Shown one piece after another: positions 19,506-28,705 of a stretch of DNA of 64,000 bases; position 1 is the first letter of the stretch; every line of letters begins with the position of its first letter. The position numbers and the translations under genes are program-made. The notes under the pieces were generated by a model, which had not been told where the DNA came from, did no database searches, and saw only the letters and a list, made by a program, of their open reading frames with translations. Where the stretch lies: the NCBI RefSeq assembly GCF_001431665.1, contig NZ_LLXV01000039.1, positions 1 to 64,000 of the forward strand, in the 5' to 3' direction. This DNA is from Stenotrophomonas beteli (lineage in GTDB: Bacteria; Pseudomonadota; Gammaproteobacteria; Xanthomonadales; Xanthomonadaceae).

Positions 19506-20348
19506 ATGCAACCGCAAGCGCTGAAGCACCTTGAAGGGCCCGCGACGCGGGTGATGGTGGTCGATGGTTCCAAGCTGGTCCGCAAGCTGATCGCCGACGT
19601 CCTGCAGCGCGACCTGCCGGGCGTGGAGGTGATCGGCTGCGACAGCATCGAGGACGCGCAGCAGGCGCTGGCGCAGGGCCCGGTGGACCTGGTGACCACC
19701 TCGCTGACCCTGCGTGATGGCGACGGCCTGGCGCTGGCGCGGATGGTGCGCGAAGCGGCCGGCCAGGCGTACGTGCCGGTGATCGTGGTCTCCGGCGACG
19801 CCCAGCAGCACCTGGAGCAGCGCCGCTTCACCGAATACGTCACCGATTACTTCGACAAGGCGCTGGGCCACGAGGCACTGGCGACCTTCATCCGTGGCTA
19901 CGTGCAGCCGCAGACCATTCCCGGCGCCACCATCCTCTACATCGAGGACAGCCGCGTGGTGGCCGAGGCCACCAAGCGCATGCTCGAACGCCAGCAGTTG
20001 AACGTGCTGCACGTGGTCAGCGCCGAAGAGGCGTTCACCCTGCTCACCGCCGAGTCGCTGGGCCGCAGCCGCCACCGCATCGACCTGGTGCTGACCGACG
20101 TCACCCTGAAGGGCGAGCTGAGCGGCCGCGACGTGGTGCAGCGCGTACGCGTGGACTTTGGTTACGGCAAGCGCCGCCTGCCGGTGCTGGTGATGACCGG
20201 TGATGGCAACCCGCACAATCAGACCGGGCTGCTGCAGTCCGGTGCCAATGATCTGGTGCTCAAGCCGATCGAAGAGCGCCTGCTGGTCACCAAGGTGCTG
20301 TTCCAGCTGCGCCTGGCCCGATTGAATGATGGACCTTTGTTGCGATGA
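19506..20348 (+). CDS. Double-receiver response regulator without output domain
   Basis: The 280-residue protein is two REC domains in tandem. In the first (about 15-130) the acidic pocket DD is DG ([12 protein letters not shown]) and the phospho-acceptor Asp is replaced ([15 protein letters not shown], where Ser stands at the usual Asp), so it should not be phosphorylated. In the second (about 141-270) all key residues are present: [28 protein letters not shown] and LVLKPI. There is no DNA-binding or enzyme domain, so it probably acts by protein contacts. It overlaps ung by 4 bases (ATGA). Confidence 0.87.
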   Translation: MQPQALKHLEGPATRVMVVDGSKLVRKLIADVLQRDLPGVEVIGCDSIEDAQQALAQGPVDLVTTSLTLRDGDGLALARMVREAAGQAYVPVIVVSGDAQQHLEQRRFTEYVTDYFDKALGHEALATFIRGYVQPQTIPGATILYIEDSRVVAEATKRMLERQQLNVLHVVSAEEAFTLLTAESLGRSRHRIDLVLTDVTLKGELSGRDVVQRVRVDFGYGKRRLPVLVMTGDGNPHNQTGLLQSGANDLVLKPIEERLLVTKVLFQLRLARLNDGPLLR

Positions 20349-21058
20349 TCGATGAAGTAGCTGACACCCCGACGATCCAGCTGGAACCGAGCTGGAAGCA
20401 GCACGTCGGTGATTACCTGCTGCAGCCGCAGATGCGCGAGCTGTCCAGCTTCCTGCGCCAGCGCAAGGCCAGCGGTGCGGCGGTGTTCCCGCCCGGCCCG
20501 CAGATCTTCGCCGCGTTCGATGCCACGCCGTTCGAGCAGGTGAAGGTGGTGATCCTCGGCCAGGACCCGTACCACGGCCGCGGCCAGGCCCATGGCCTGA
20601 GTTTCTCGGTACCGCCTGGCGTGCCGGTGCCGCCGTCGCTGCTGAACATCTACAAGGAGATCGAGAGCGATCTCGGTATCCCGCGCCCGGACCACGGCTG
20701 CCTGATCCCGTGGGCGCAGCGCGGCGTGCTGCTGCTCAATGCCGTGCTGACGGTGGAAGAGGGCAAGGCTGGTGCGCACCAGGGACGTGGCTGGGAGGGC
20801 TTCACCGATCACGTGGTGGACGTGCTCAACCGCGAACGCGAAGGCCTGGTGTTCATGCTGTGGGGCGCCTATGCGCAGCAGAAGGGCAAGGTGATCGACA
20901 CCCGTCGCCACCGCGTGCTGAAGTCGCCGCACCCGTCGCCGCTGTCGGCCCATCGGGGCTTCCTCGGCTGCCGGCATTTCTCGATGGCCAACGAGTACCT
21001 TCAGCGCCGCGGCCAGGCCCCGATCGACTGGTCGCTGCCGCCGCGTTCGGCGCTCTGA
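20345..21058 (+). CDS. ung: Uracil-DNA glycosylase (family 1)
   Basis: Ung removes uracil from DNA as the first step of base-excision repair. The 237-residue product has the water-activating motif GQDPYHG at about residues 75-81, [20 protein letters not shown], the uracil-specificity segment [19 protein letters not shown], and the DNA-intercalation loop [11 protein letters not shown] near residue 198. Its start ATG overlaps the stop of the response-regulator gene (ATGA), indicating translational coupling with a gene of unrelated function. Confidence 0.96.
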   Translation: MIDEVADTPTIQLEPSWKQHVGDYLLQPQMRELSSFLRQRKASGAAVFPPGPQIFAAFDATPFEQVKVVILGQDPYHGRGQAHGLSFSVPPGVPVPPSLLNIYKEIESDLGIPRPDHGCLIPWAQRGVLLLNAVLTVEEGKAGAHQGRGWEGFTDHVVDVLNREREGLVFMLWGAYAQQKGKVIDTRRHRVLKSPHPSPLSAHRGFLGCRHFSMANEYLQRRGQAPIDWSLPPRSAL

Positions 21059-21298
21059 GTACCGGCGGGCTGCTGGGCCTGAACACCGGGCAACGTCTCC
21101 GGGCCTGAATAGGCCTTCAGAACGGCCCGTTCAGCTCCGCTTGACTGAAATCGGCCGGTTTCTGCCAGTTAATTGCTTGAATTCCAAGGGATTGTGAATC
21201 CCGAAAAGCGTGCTCGCCACTGTCATCAAATCGCGCTACGGTAGGGCTCTGTTTGGGACCAGTGTTGCATCAATAGGATGCTGGAACTTTTTCCTCCT

Positions 21299-21325
21299 TT
21301 AGCAGTCCAAATCCCGGACTGCTAA
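21299..21325 (+). promoter_or_regulatory. Hairpin in the rpoH leader just before the start codon
   Basis: A perfect 10-bp dyad, TTAGCAGTCC / GGACTGCTAA with a 7-base loop (AAATCCC), ends 11 bases before the rpoH ATG at 21337. The only weak ribosome-binding candidate (GATGGG) lies between the hairpin and the start. Possible roles are an RNA thermosensor or other control of sigma-32 translation, or a protein operator. A second dyad, GGGATT-GTG-AATCCC, lies further upstream at about 21189-21203. Confidence 0.6.
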
Positions 21326-21336
21326 GATGGGTGCCT

Positions 21337-22212
<876 letters not shown>

Positions 22213-22235
22213 GGCGGGATGGCGTTGGAATGAAG

Positions 22236-22265
22236 AAAGGCCCGGCGGTGATGCCGGGCCTTTTT
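22236..22265 (+). terminator. Intrinsic terminator of rpoH
   Basis: The stem is AAAGGCCCGGC / GCCGGGCCTTT with a 6-base loop (22236-22263), followed by a T-run. It lies 24 bases after the stop codon. Confidence 0.93.
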
Positions 22266-22278
22266 GTTTCTGGAGCGC

Positions 22279-22297
22279 ATCCACGCATGGCGTGGAT
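22279..22297. repeat. ATCCACGC-ATG-GCGTGGAT palindrome
   Basis: Perfect 8-bp arms with a 3-base loop. An identical copy lies at 32118-32136, and shorter forms at 13061 and 39024. It is a second dispersed palindrome family in this genome, distinct from the GTAG REPs. Confidence 0.7.
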
Positions 22298-22388
22298 CAA
22301 TCCTGACGCCAGGGCGGCAGCCGCGCCGACCGGAGCATGCGCTGGACGCTGATTTCCACGCCGTACCACTCGGTGGCACGGTATGATC

Positions 22389-22770
22389 ATGTCACGTGTC
22401 TTCCGCACTCGAAGCTTCAACCGCAGTGCATGACGTTCTTCACTGACCGATAGAGCCTTGTGCTGCGCGGTGGTGGAAATGCGTCAAGGACTGATTGATG
22501 CAGATATAGGGGGCGGCCTTCTCAAAAAGCGAGTTGCGCTGCCGGGCCGCGGAAAGCGCGGTAGCGCCCACGTTATTGTCGCAACTAAGGTGGGGCGCTA
22601 CTGGTTCTTTCTCCGGCTACGAGAAGAACGCGCGCGCGACCATCAGTAGCGCGGAACGCGACGCCCTTCAGCTGTATGCGTCTGAGTTCCTGAGAATGAG
22701 TACGGCGCAGGTGAATCGTGCCGTGCAGTACGGGGATCTACAGGAGATCGGCCGTGACGAAGACCCCTGA
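22389..22770 (+). pseudogene. Broken RelE/HigB-type toxin gene
   Basis: Read from ATG 22389 (MSRVFRTRSFNRSA), the frame meets TGA at 22431-22433. It then continues in the same frame with RSSLTDRALCCAVVEM, DADIGGGLLKKRVALPGRGK and KVGRYWFFL, all typical of RelE-superfamily toxins of this type. Near 22606-22616 the frame must shift by one to read GYEKNARATISSAERDALQL to the stop at 22770. A C-to-T change of CGA to TGA and a 2-base deletion would explain both lesions. The toxin is therefore inactive unless there is readthrough and frameshifting. The intact antitoxin gene follows, overlapping its end by 17 bases. Confidence 0.85.
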
Positions 22771-23086
22771 GCGACGGCGCGCGAAAAGTGCGCTTCTTGA
22801 AGCGGTGCATGATGCTGCTGTGAGTCTGCACGCGCATGGCTTCATCGATAAACGTCGGTTGAGCAGCTACGAAGCGCTTTGCCTTGAGCCGATCCCTGAG
22901 TACAGCGGCGCCCAGATCCGTGCTCTGCGTACGTCATTGCAGCTCAGTCAGCCGGTCTTTGCGGGGGTTCTCAATACCAGCGTTTCCACCGTACGCAGCT
23001 GGGAGCAGGGCGAAAAGAAACCCAGCGGACCGTCACTGAAGTTGCTTAACCTGATTGATCGGAAGGGTCTCGAAGCAGTCCTGTAA
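22754..23086 (+). CDS. HTH-type antitoxin (HigA/MqsA-like), orphaned
   Basis: The 110-residue protein carries a C-terminal Xre-type helix-turn-helix: AQIRALRTSLQLSQPVFAGV, then LNTSVSTVRSWEQGEKKPSG at about residues 72-91, the classic pattern of antitoxins that also repress their own operon. GTG 22754 is chosen as the start because AGGAGAT lies just before it and it overlaps the toxin end by 17 bases, as usual for these pairs. The partner toxin is a pseudogene, so this is a solitary antitoxin that may still repress the locus or neutralise related toxins. Surrounding GC is lower than in neighbours, suggesting acquisition. Confidence 0.88.
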   Translation: MTKTPERRRAKSALLEAVHDAAVSLHAHGFIDKRRLSSYEALCLEPIPEYSGAQIRALRTSLQLSQPVFAGVLNTSVSTVRSWEQGEKKPSGPSLKLLNLIDRKGLEAVL

Positions 23087-23120
23087 AGCAAAGGCCCGGC
23101 AATGCCGGGCCTTTGCTTTT
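23087..23120 (+). terminator. Intrinsic terminator of the toxin-antitoxin locus
   Basis: A perfect 14-bp stem AGCAAAGGCCCGGC / GCCGGGCCTTTGCT with loop AAT begins right after the antitoxin stop and is followed by TTT. On the minus strand it could also act on purD transcripts. Confidence 0.9.
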
Positions 23121-23163
23121 CCGTGGTATTCCATCCACGCCAGGCATGGAAGCGGGGTGTGCC

Positions 23164-24447
23164 TCAGTCCTCGCGTGCGATCGCGCGCCAGCCGATGTCG
23201 TTGCGGTGGAACTCGTTGGCCCAGCTCACCTTGGCCACACCGGCATAGGCATTGGCCTGCGCGTCACGCACGCGGTCGCCCAGCGCCGCCACGCACAGCA
23301 CGCGGCCGCCGGCGCTGACCACCTGGCCCTGCGCGTCCAGCGTGGTGCCGGCATGGAACACCTTGGCACTGGCCGGCACATCGCCCAGACCGGAAATCAC
23401 ATCGCCGGTGATCGGCGCCTCCGGGTAGGGCTTCGCGGCCATCACCACGCCCAGTGACGGGCGTGCATCCCACTGGGCCTGCACCTGGTCCAGGCGACCA
23501 TCGATGGCCGCTTCCACCAGCTCCACCAGGTCCGTCTGCAGGCGCAGCATCACCGGCTGGGTTTCCGGGTCGCCGAAGCGCACGTTGAACTCGATCACCT
23601 TCGGCGCGCCGCTGGCGTCGATCATCAGGCCGGCGTAGAGGAAGCCGGTGAACGGGATGCCGTCGGCGATCATGCCCTGCACGGTCGGGTTCACCACCTC
23701 GCGCATCACGCGTGCATGTACCTCCGGCGTCACCACCGGGGCTGGCGAGTAGGCGCCCATGCCGCCGGTGTTCGGGCCGGTATCACCGTCACCGACGCGC
23801 TTGTGGTCCTGCGAGGTGGCCATCGGCAGCGCGTACACGCCGTCCACCATGGAAATGAAGCTGGCTTCCTCGCCATTGAGGAACTCTTCGATCACCACGC
23901 GCGCACCGGCATCGCCAAACGCGTTGCCGGACAGCATGTCACGCACCGCGTCCTCGGCCTCGGTCAGGCTCATCGCCACGATCACGCCCTTGCCGGCGGC
24001 CAGGCCATCGGCCTTGACCACGATCGGTGTGCCCTTCTCGCGTACATAGGTCAGCGCCGCGTCCACCTCGGTGTGCACCGCGTAGAACGCGGTGGGGATG
24101 TTGTGGCGGGCCAGGAAGTCCTTGGCGTAGGCCTTGCTGCCCTCCAGCTGCGCGGCGGCGGCGGTCGGCCCGAAGATGCGCAGGCCGGCGGCGCGGAAGC
24201 GGTCGACCACGCCGGCCACCAGCGGTACTTCCGGGCCGACCACGGTCAGCGCCACGCCTTCGGCCTGTGCCAGCGCCAGCAGGCCGTCGATGTCGGTTAC
24301 CTTCACCGCCACGTTGCGGCACTTGTCTTCGCTGGCGGTGCCGGCGTTGCCGGGCGCGACGATCACTTCGGTGACACGGGAGGACTGGGCCAGCTTCCAT
24401 GCGAGGGCGTGTTCGCGGCCGCCGGAGCCGATGACGAGGATCTTCAT
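23164..24447 (-). CDS. purD: Phosphoribosylamine-glycine ligase
   Basis: This ATP-grasp enzyme joins glycine to phosphoribosylamine in purine synthesis. The 427-residue product starts [20 protein letters not shown] and contains [19 protein letters not shown], the ATP-grasp segments [18 protein letters not shown] and [31 protein letters not shown], and the metal-binding [17 protein letters not shown] 24447 is the family start. It is downstream of purH in the usual purHD order, but an intrinsic terminator lies between the two. Confidence 0.96.
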   Translation of the reverse strand: MKILVIGSGGREHALAWKLAQSSRVTEVIVAPGNAGTASEDKCRNVAVKVTDIDGLLALAQAEGVALTVVGPEVPLVAGVVDRFRAAGLRIFGPTAAAAQLEGSKAYAKDFLARHNIPTAFYAVHTEVDAALTYVREKGTPIVVKADGLAAGKGVIVAMSLTEAEDAVRDMLSGNAFGDAGARVVIEEFLNGEEASFISMVDGVYALPMATSQDHKRVGDGDTGPNTGGMGAYSPAPVVTPEVHARVMREVVNPTVQGMIADGIPFTGFLYAGLMIDASGAPKVIEFNVRFGDPETQPVMLRLQTDLVELVEAAIDGRLDQVQAQWDARPSLGVVMAAKPYPEAPITGDVISGLGDVPASAKVFHAGTTLDAQGQVVSAGGRVLCVAALGDRVRDAQANAYAGVAKVSWANEFHRNDIGWRAIARED

Positions 24448-24469
24448 GGGACAGGGTTCTCGGATACGG

Positions 24470-24497
24470 AAAAGAAAAGCCGGGCAGAGCCCGGCTT
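24470..24497 (-). terminator. Terminator between purH and purD
   Basis: The minus-strand stem is AAGCCGGGC / GCCCGGCTT with a 3-base loop (24477-24497), followed by TTTTCTTTT. It lies 12 bases after the purH stop and 23 bases before the purD start codon, so it should reduce purD expression relative to purH unless a promoter exists in the short gap. Confidence 0.85.
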
Positions 24498-24508
24498 CGT
24501 GATGCGGA

Positions 24509-26092
24509 TCAGTGGCGGAAGTGGCGCACGCCGGTGAACACCATGGCCAGGCCATGCTCGTCGGCGGCGGCGATCACTTCGGCATCGCGCATCGAACCGC
24601 CCGGCTGGATGACCGCCTTGATGCCGGCGGCAGCAGCGGCGTCGATGCCGTCGCGGAACGGGAAGAACGCATCGGAAGCCATCACCGAACCCTCGACCAC
24701 CAGGTTCGCATCGGCGGCCTTGATGCCGGCGATGCGGGCCGAGTACACGCGGCTCATCTGGCCGGCGCCCACGCCAATCGTGCGATTGTCCTTGGCGTAC
24801 ACAATCGCGTTGGACTTCACGAACTTGGCCACCTTCCAGGCGAACAGCAGGTCGGTGAACTGCTTGTCGGTCGGTGCCAGCGTGCTGACCACCTTCAGTT
24901 CGTCGCGGGTCATGCCGCGGTTGTCCGAGGACTGCAGCAGCAGGCCCGAGCCGACGCGCTTGCTGTCGAAGTTGTTCAGGCCATCACCGTGCGGGATGCG
25001 CAGCACGCGCACGTTGGCCTTCTTCTGCGCGTATTCCAGCGCAGCCGGCTCGTAGTCCGGGGCGATCAGCACTTCGACGAACTGGCGGTCCAGGATCACC
25101 TTGGCGGTGGCGGCGTCCAGCGGCTTGTTGAAGGCGATGATGCCGCCGAAGGCGCTGGTCGGGTCGGTGGCGTAGGCCAGCTCGTAGGCATCGCCGTTGC
25201 CGGCGCCGACGGCCACGCCGCACGGGTTGGCGTGCTTGACGATGACGCAGGCCGGCGCGTCGAACTGGCGCACGCATTCCCACGCCGCATCGGCATCGGC
25301 CAGGTTGTTGTAGCTCAGTTCCTTGCCCTGCAGCTGCTGGAAGGTGGCCAGCGTGCCCGGCACCGGGTACAGGTCGCGGTAGAACGCGCCGCTCTGGTGC
25401 GGGTTCTCGCCGTAGCGCAGGTCCATCACCTTCACGAAGGTGGAGTTCATCTGTGCCGGGTACTCGGCACGCGCCGGCACGGCGGCGTCGGTGGCGGTGA
25501 CCGCCGACAGGTAGTTGCTGATCGCGGCGTCATACTGGGCGACGCGGTTGAACGCAGCCACCGAGAAGGCGAAGCGGGTGCTGGCCGACAGCTGGCCGTC
25601 GTTGGCGTCCAGCGAGGCCAGCAGCTCGGCGTACTGCGCCGGGTCGGTGGCCACTGCCACGCGGGCGAAGTTCTTGGCCGCCGAGCGCAGCATGGCCGGG
25701 CCGCCGATGTCGATGTTCTCCACCGCGTCGGCCAGGGTGCAGTCGGCCTTGGCGGTGACCGATTCGAACGGGTACAGGTTCAGTACCAGCAGGTCGATGG
25801 CGCCGATGCCGTGCTCGGCCATCACCGCATCATCCAGGCCCGAACGGCCCAGCAGGCCGCCGTGCACCATCGGGTGCAGGGTCTTGACCCGGCCGTCCAT
25901 CATTTCCGGGAAACCGGTGACGTCGGCCACGTCCTTCACGGCCAGGCCCGCATCGCGGATCGCCTTGGCGGTGCCGCCGGTGGACAGCAGCTCCACGCCG
26001 CGTGCCGCCAGCGCAGTGGCCAGCTCGACCAGGCCGGTCTTGTCGGAAACGGAGAGGAGGGCCCGGCGGACGGGCAACAGATCAGCAGTCAT
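24509..26092 (-). CDS. purH: Bifunctional AICAR transformylase / IMP cyclohydrolase
   Basis: PurH performs the last two steps of IMP synthesis. The 527-residue product has the N-terminal cyclohydrolase domain ([52 protein letters not shown]) and the C-terminal transformylase with [14 protein letters not shown], the catalytic [11 protein letters not shown], and [20 protein letters not shown], then [19 protein letters not shown] near the C-terminus. It is divergent from the lipid operon starting at 26302, with 209 bases between. Confidence 0.97.
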   Translation of the reverse strand: MTADLLPVRRALLSVSDKTGLVELATALAARGVELLSTGGTAKAIRDAGLAVKDVADVTGFPEMMDGRVKTLHPMVHGGLLGRSGLDDAVMAEHGIGAIDLLVLNLYPFESVTAKADCTLADAVENIDIGGPAMLRSAAKNFARVAVATDPAQYAELLASLDANDGQLSASTRFAFSVAAFNRVAQYDAAISNYLSAVTATDAAVPARAEYPAQMNSTFVKVMDLRYGENPHQSGAFYRDLYPVPGTLATFQQLQGKELSYNNLADADAAWECVRQFDAPACVIVKHANPCGVAVGAGNGDAYELAYATDPTSAFGGIIAFNKPLDAATAKVILDRQFVEVLIAPDYEPAALEYAQKKANVRVLRIPHGDGLNNFDSKRVGSGLLLQSSDNRGMTRDELKVVSTLAPTDKQFTDLLFAWKVAKFVKSNAIVYAKDNRTIGVGAGQMSRVYSARIAGIKAADANLVVEGSVMASDAFFPFRDGIDAAAAAGIKAVIQPGGSMRDAEVIAAADEHGLAMVFTGVRHFRH

Positions 26093-26301
26093 GGGACAGA
26101 ATCGGCAGCGGAGCGGGGCCGATATTGTAGGCGGTAGGGGCCGGTGGCGGGCGCTGGCGGGTGAATTCGGCTGCCGTCACGGGCCTGTGGCCGCCTTCGG
26201 CACGGGCCGGTTGGCCGCAGACTGCAAGCAATTCGATGCGGCGGCAGCACCCTGATCGGGTAGGCTGTGCCGGAACTGCCAAGGATCAGCGGGTTCGGAT
26301 C

Positions 26302-26919
26302 GTGTCGATCTATGCATTGAAAGGACGTTTTCAGGATCTCCTGCGTCCGGCCGTACGTGGCCTGTACCGCATGGGAATCACCGCCAATGCGGTGACCGTG
26401 GCCGCCGCCGTGGTCTCGCTGCTGGTGGCCGCCGCCGTCTGGTGCTGCGCGCCGGCCCAGCCCCTGCTGTACCTGCTGCTGCCGCTGTGGATGCTGCTGC
26501 GCATGGCGCTCAACGCCGTGGACGGCATGCTGGCACGCGAGTTCGGCCAGCAGTCGCGGCTCGGCGCCTATCTGAACGAGTTGTGCGATGTGATCGCCGA
26601 TGCGGCGCTGTACCTGAGCCTGTTGAGCGTGCCGGGCGTGCGCCCGGGGGCCCTGTGGCTGCTGGCCTGGACCGCGGCGCTGAGCGAATACGCCGGCGTA
26701 CTGGGGCTGATGGTCGGTGCCAGCCGCCGCTATGACGGCCCGATGGGCAAGAGCGATCGCGCCTTCGTGATCGGTGCGCTGGGCCTGCTGCTGGCGTTTG
26801 AATGGGTTGGCGCGATGACGGTCACTGGCGTGGCTGCGGTCATGGCGGTGCTGTGCGTGCTGACGATGATCAACCGCGTCCGTCGCGGACTGCGGGAAGC
26901 GGCGGTTTCGCCGAATTAA
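26302..26919 (+). CDS. CDP-alcohol phosphatidyltransferase, YnbA-like
   Basis: This 205-residue integral membrane protein belongs to the family that swaps CMP on a CDP-alcohol for a second alcohol to make phospholipids. The signature is NAVDGMLAREFGQQSRLGAY followed by LNELCDVIAD (about residues 73-102). Against the family rule DxxDGxxARx8GxxxDxxxD, the first and third Asp are Asn, which may change metal use or substrate. About five membrane helices follow the pattern. GTG 26302 is chosen because the product then begins VSIYALKGRFQDLLRP, the family form. It is first in an operon with YnbC-, YnbD- and YnbB-like genes. Substrates are unknown. Confidence 0.85.
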   Translation: MSIYALKGRFQDLLRPAVRGLYRMGITANAVTVAAAVVSLLVAAAVWCCAPAQPLLYLLLPLWMLLRMALNAVDGMLAREFGQQSRLGAYLNELCDVIADAALYLSLLSVPGVRPGALWLLAWTAALSEYAGVLGLMVGASRRYDGPMGKSDRAFVIGALGLLLAFEWVGAMTVTGVAAVMAVLCVLTMINRVRRGLREAAVSPN

Positions 26920-26953
26920 CCAAGCAGATACAAGAAGACAATCAGGAGATTGC

Positions 26954-28705
26954 ATGCGTCAGGCGCAGGAACGGGAGTTCCACAGCTTCGACCAGGTACC
27001 GCTGTTCTACCGGTACTGGGCGGGCACCACCGCAACCCCGGCCACCAAGGCCATCGTGCTGCTGCACCGCGGCCATGAGCATTCCGGGCGGGTCACCCAT
27101 CTGGTCGATGAGCTGGACCTGCCCGATACGGCGTTCTTCGCCTGGGACGCGCGCGGCAATGGGCGTTCGCCGGGCGCACGTGGCGATGCACCGGGCTTCC
27201 CGGCGCTCGTGCGCGATCTGGACAATTTCATTGCCCACATCGGCGCCGAGCACGGTATTGCGGTGGACGACATCGTGGTGATCGCGCAGAGCGTGGGCGC
27301 TGTCGTTGCCGCCACCTGGGTGCATGACTACGCGCCGCGCCTGCGCGCGCTGGTGATGGCCTCGCCGGCGTTCAAGGTGAAGCTGTACGTGCCGTTCGCG
27401 CGGCCGGGCCTGGCATTGATGCAGAAGCTGCGCGGCAATTTCTTCGTCAACAGCTACGTCAAGCCGCAGTGGCTGACCCATGACCCGGCGCGGGTGGAGA
27501 GCTATCGCACCGATCCGCTGATCACCCGCCCGATCTCGGTGCGCGTGTTGCTCGGCCTGTACGAGGCCGCCGACCGCATCGTGGCCGATGCACAGGCGAT
27601 CAGCGTGCCGGTGCAGCTGCTGGTGTCCGGCTCGGACTTCGTGGTGCACCGTGGCCCGCAGGACCGCTTCTACGAGCGCCTGTCCAGCCCGATCAAGGAG
27701 CGCGTGCACCTGCCGGGCTTCTTCCACGACACGCTGGGCGAGCGCGATCGGGCACCGGCACTGGCGCGCATCCGCAGCTTCATCCAGGCACGTTTCGCCG
27801 AGCCGCTGCGTGAGCTGTCCCGTCGCGATGCGCACCGCCACGGGCCGACCTTCGAGGAATCGGAGATCCTGGCCTGGCCACCGGAGCGCAACAGCGTGGC
27901 CGATCTGCGCTGGCGCGTGGTGCGTGGCGGCCTGCGCTTCGGTGGCACATTGTCCGAAGGCATTGCGCTGGGCCTGCAGACCGGTTTCGATTCCGGCAGC
28001 ACGCTGGACTACATCTACCGGAATGAGGCGCGCGGCAAGGGCCCATTGGGGCGAATGGTCGACCGCAACTACCTGGACGCGATCGGCTGGCGTGGTATCC
28101 GCGTGCGTGGCCAGCACCTGCAGGAACTGCTGCGCGACGCTGCCCAGCGCCTGCGCGGGCGAGGCACGCCGGTGCGGGTGCTGGACGTCGCCGCCGGCCA
28201 TGGCCGCTATGTGCTCGAGGCGCTGGGCCAGGGCGAACAGCGCGCCGACCGCATCGTGCTGCGTGACTTCAGCGCGTTGAACGTGACCCAGGGCCAGGCC
28301 CTGATTGAACGCCTGGGCGCGGCCGATATCGCGCGCTTCGAGCAGGGCGACGCGTTCGACCCGGCGCAGCTGGCGAAGGTGGACCCGGCGCCGACGCTGG
28401 CGGTGGTGTCGGGCCTGTACGAACTGTTCCCCGACAACGATGCGGTGCTGCGCTCGCTGCAGGGCATTGCCGCAACCGTGCCGGTGGGCGGCTACCTGGC
28501 TTACACCGGCCAGCCCTGGCACCCGCAGCTGGAATTCATCGCCCGCGCGCTGACCAGCCATCGCGGTGGCGCTGCGTGGGTGATGCGCCGCCGTACCCAG
28601 CAGGAGATGGATGAGCTGGTGCGCCTGGCCGGGTTCGAGAAGGTCGCCCAGCGCATCGATGACTTCGGCATCTTCACCGTGTCGCTGGCACGCCGGACCG
28701 CGTGA
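26954..28705 (+). CDS. Alpha/beta hydrolase fused to SAM methyltransferase, YnbC-like
   Basis: The 583-residue protein has two enzyme domains. Residues 1-300 form an alpha/beta hydrolase of the monoacylglycerol-lipase kind: IVLLHRGHEHSGRVTHLVDE, WDARGNGRSPGARG, the nucleophile elbow VIAQSVGAVV (Ser near residue 120, with Ala in place of the first Gly), SGSDFVVHRGPQDRFYERLS and the histidine region LPGFFHDTLGE. Residues 380-583 are a methyltransferase with motif I VRVLDVAAGHGRYVLEAL and NDAVLRSLQG-type acidic loops. Length and order match E. coli YnbC (585 residues). It is translationally linked to the next gene (TGATG). The likely role is acyl removal from, and methylation of, a lipid, by inference. 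Confidence 0.87.
   Translation: MRQAQEREFHSFDQVPLFYRYWAGTTATPATKAIVLLHRGHEHSGRVTHLVDELDLPDTAFFAWDARGNGRSPGARGDAPGFPALVRDLDNFIAHIGAEHGIAVDDIVVIAQSVGAVVAATWVHDYAPRLRALVMASPAFKVKLYVPFARPGLALMQKLRGNFFVNSYVKPQWLTHDPARVESYRTDPLITRPISVRVLLGLYEAADRIVADAQAISVPVQLLVSGSDFVVHRGPQDRFYERLSSPIKERVHLPGFFHDTLGERDRAPALARIRSFIQARFAEPLRELSRRDAHRHGPTFEESEILAWPPERNSVADLRWRVVRGGLRFGGTLSEGIALGLQTGFDSGSTLDYIYRNEARGKGPLGRMVDRNYLDAIGWRGIRVRGQHLQELLRDAAQRLRGRGTPVRVLDVAAGHGRYVLEALGQGEQRADRIVLRDFSALNVTQGQALIERLGAADIARFEQGDAFDPAQLAKVDPAPTLAVVSGLYELFPDNDAVLRSLQGIAATVPVGGYLAYTGQPWHPQLEFIARALTSHRGGAAWVMRRRTQQEMDELVRLAGFEKVAQRIDDFGIFTVSLARRTA

Noticed and set aside
22382..22391. TATGAT as the -10 box of a leaderless toxin transcript
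   Set aside because: It overlaps the proposed start codon and no matching -35 element at proper distance is evident, so I could not support it.
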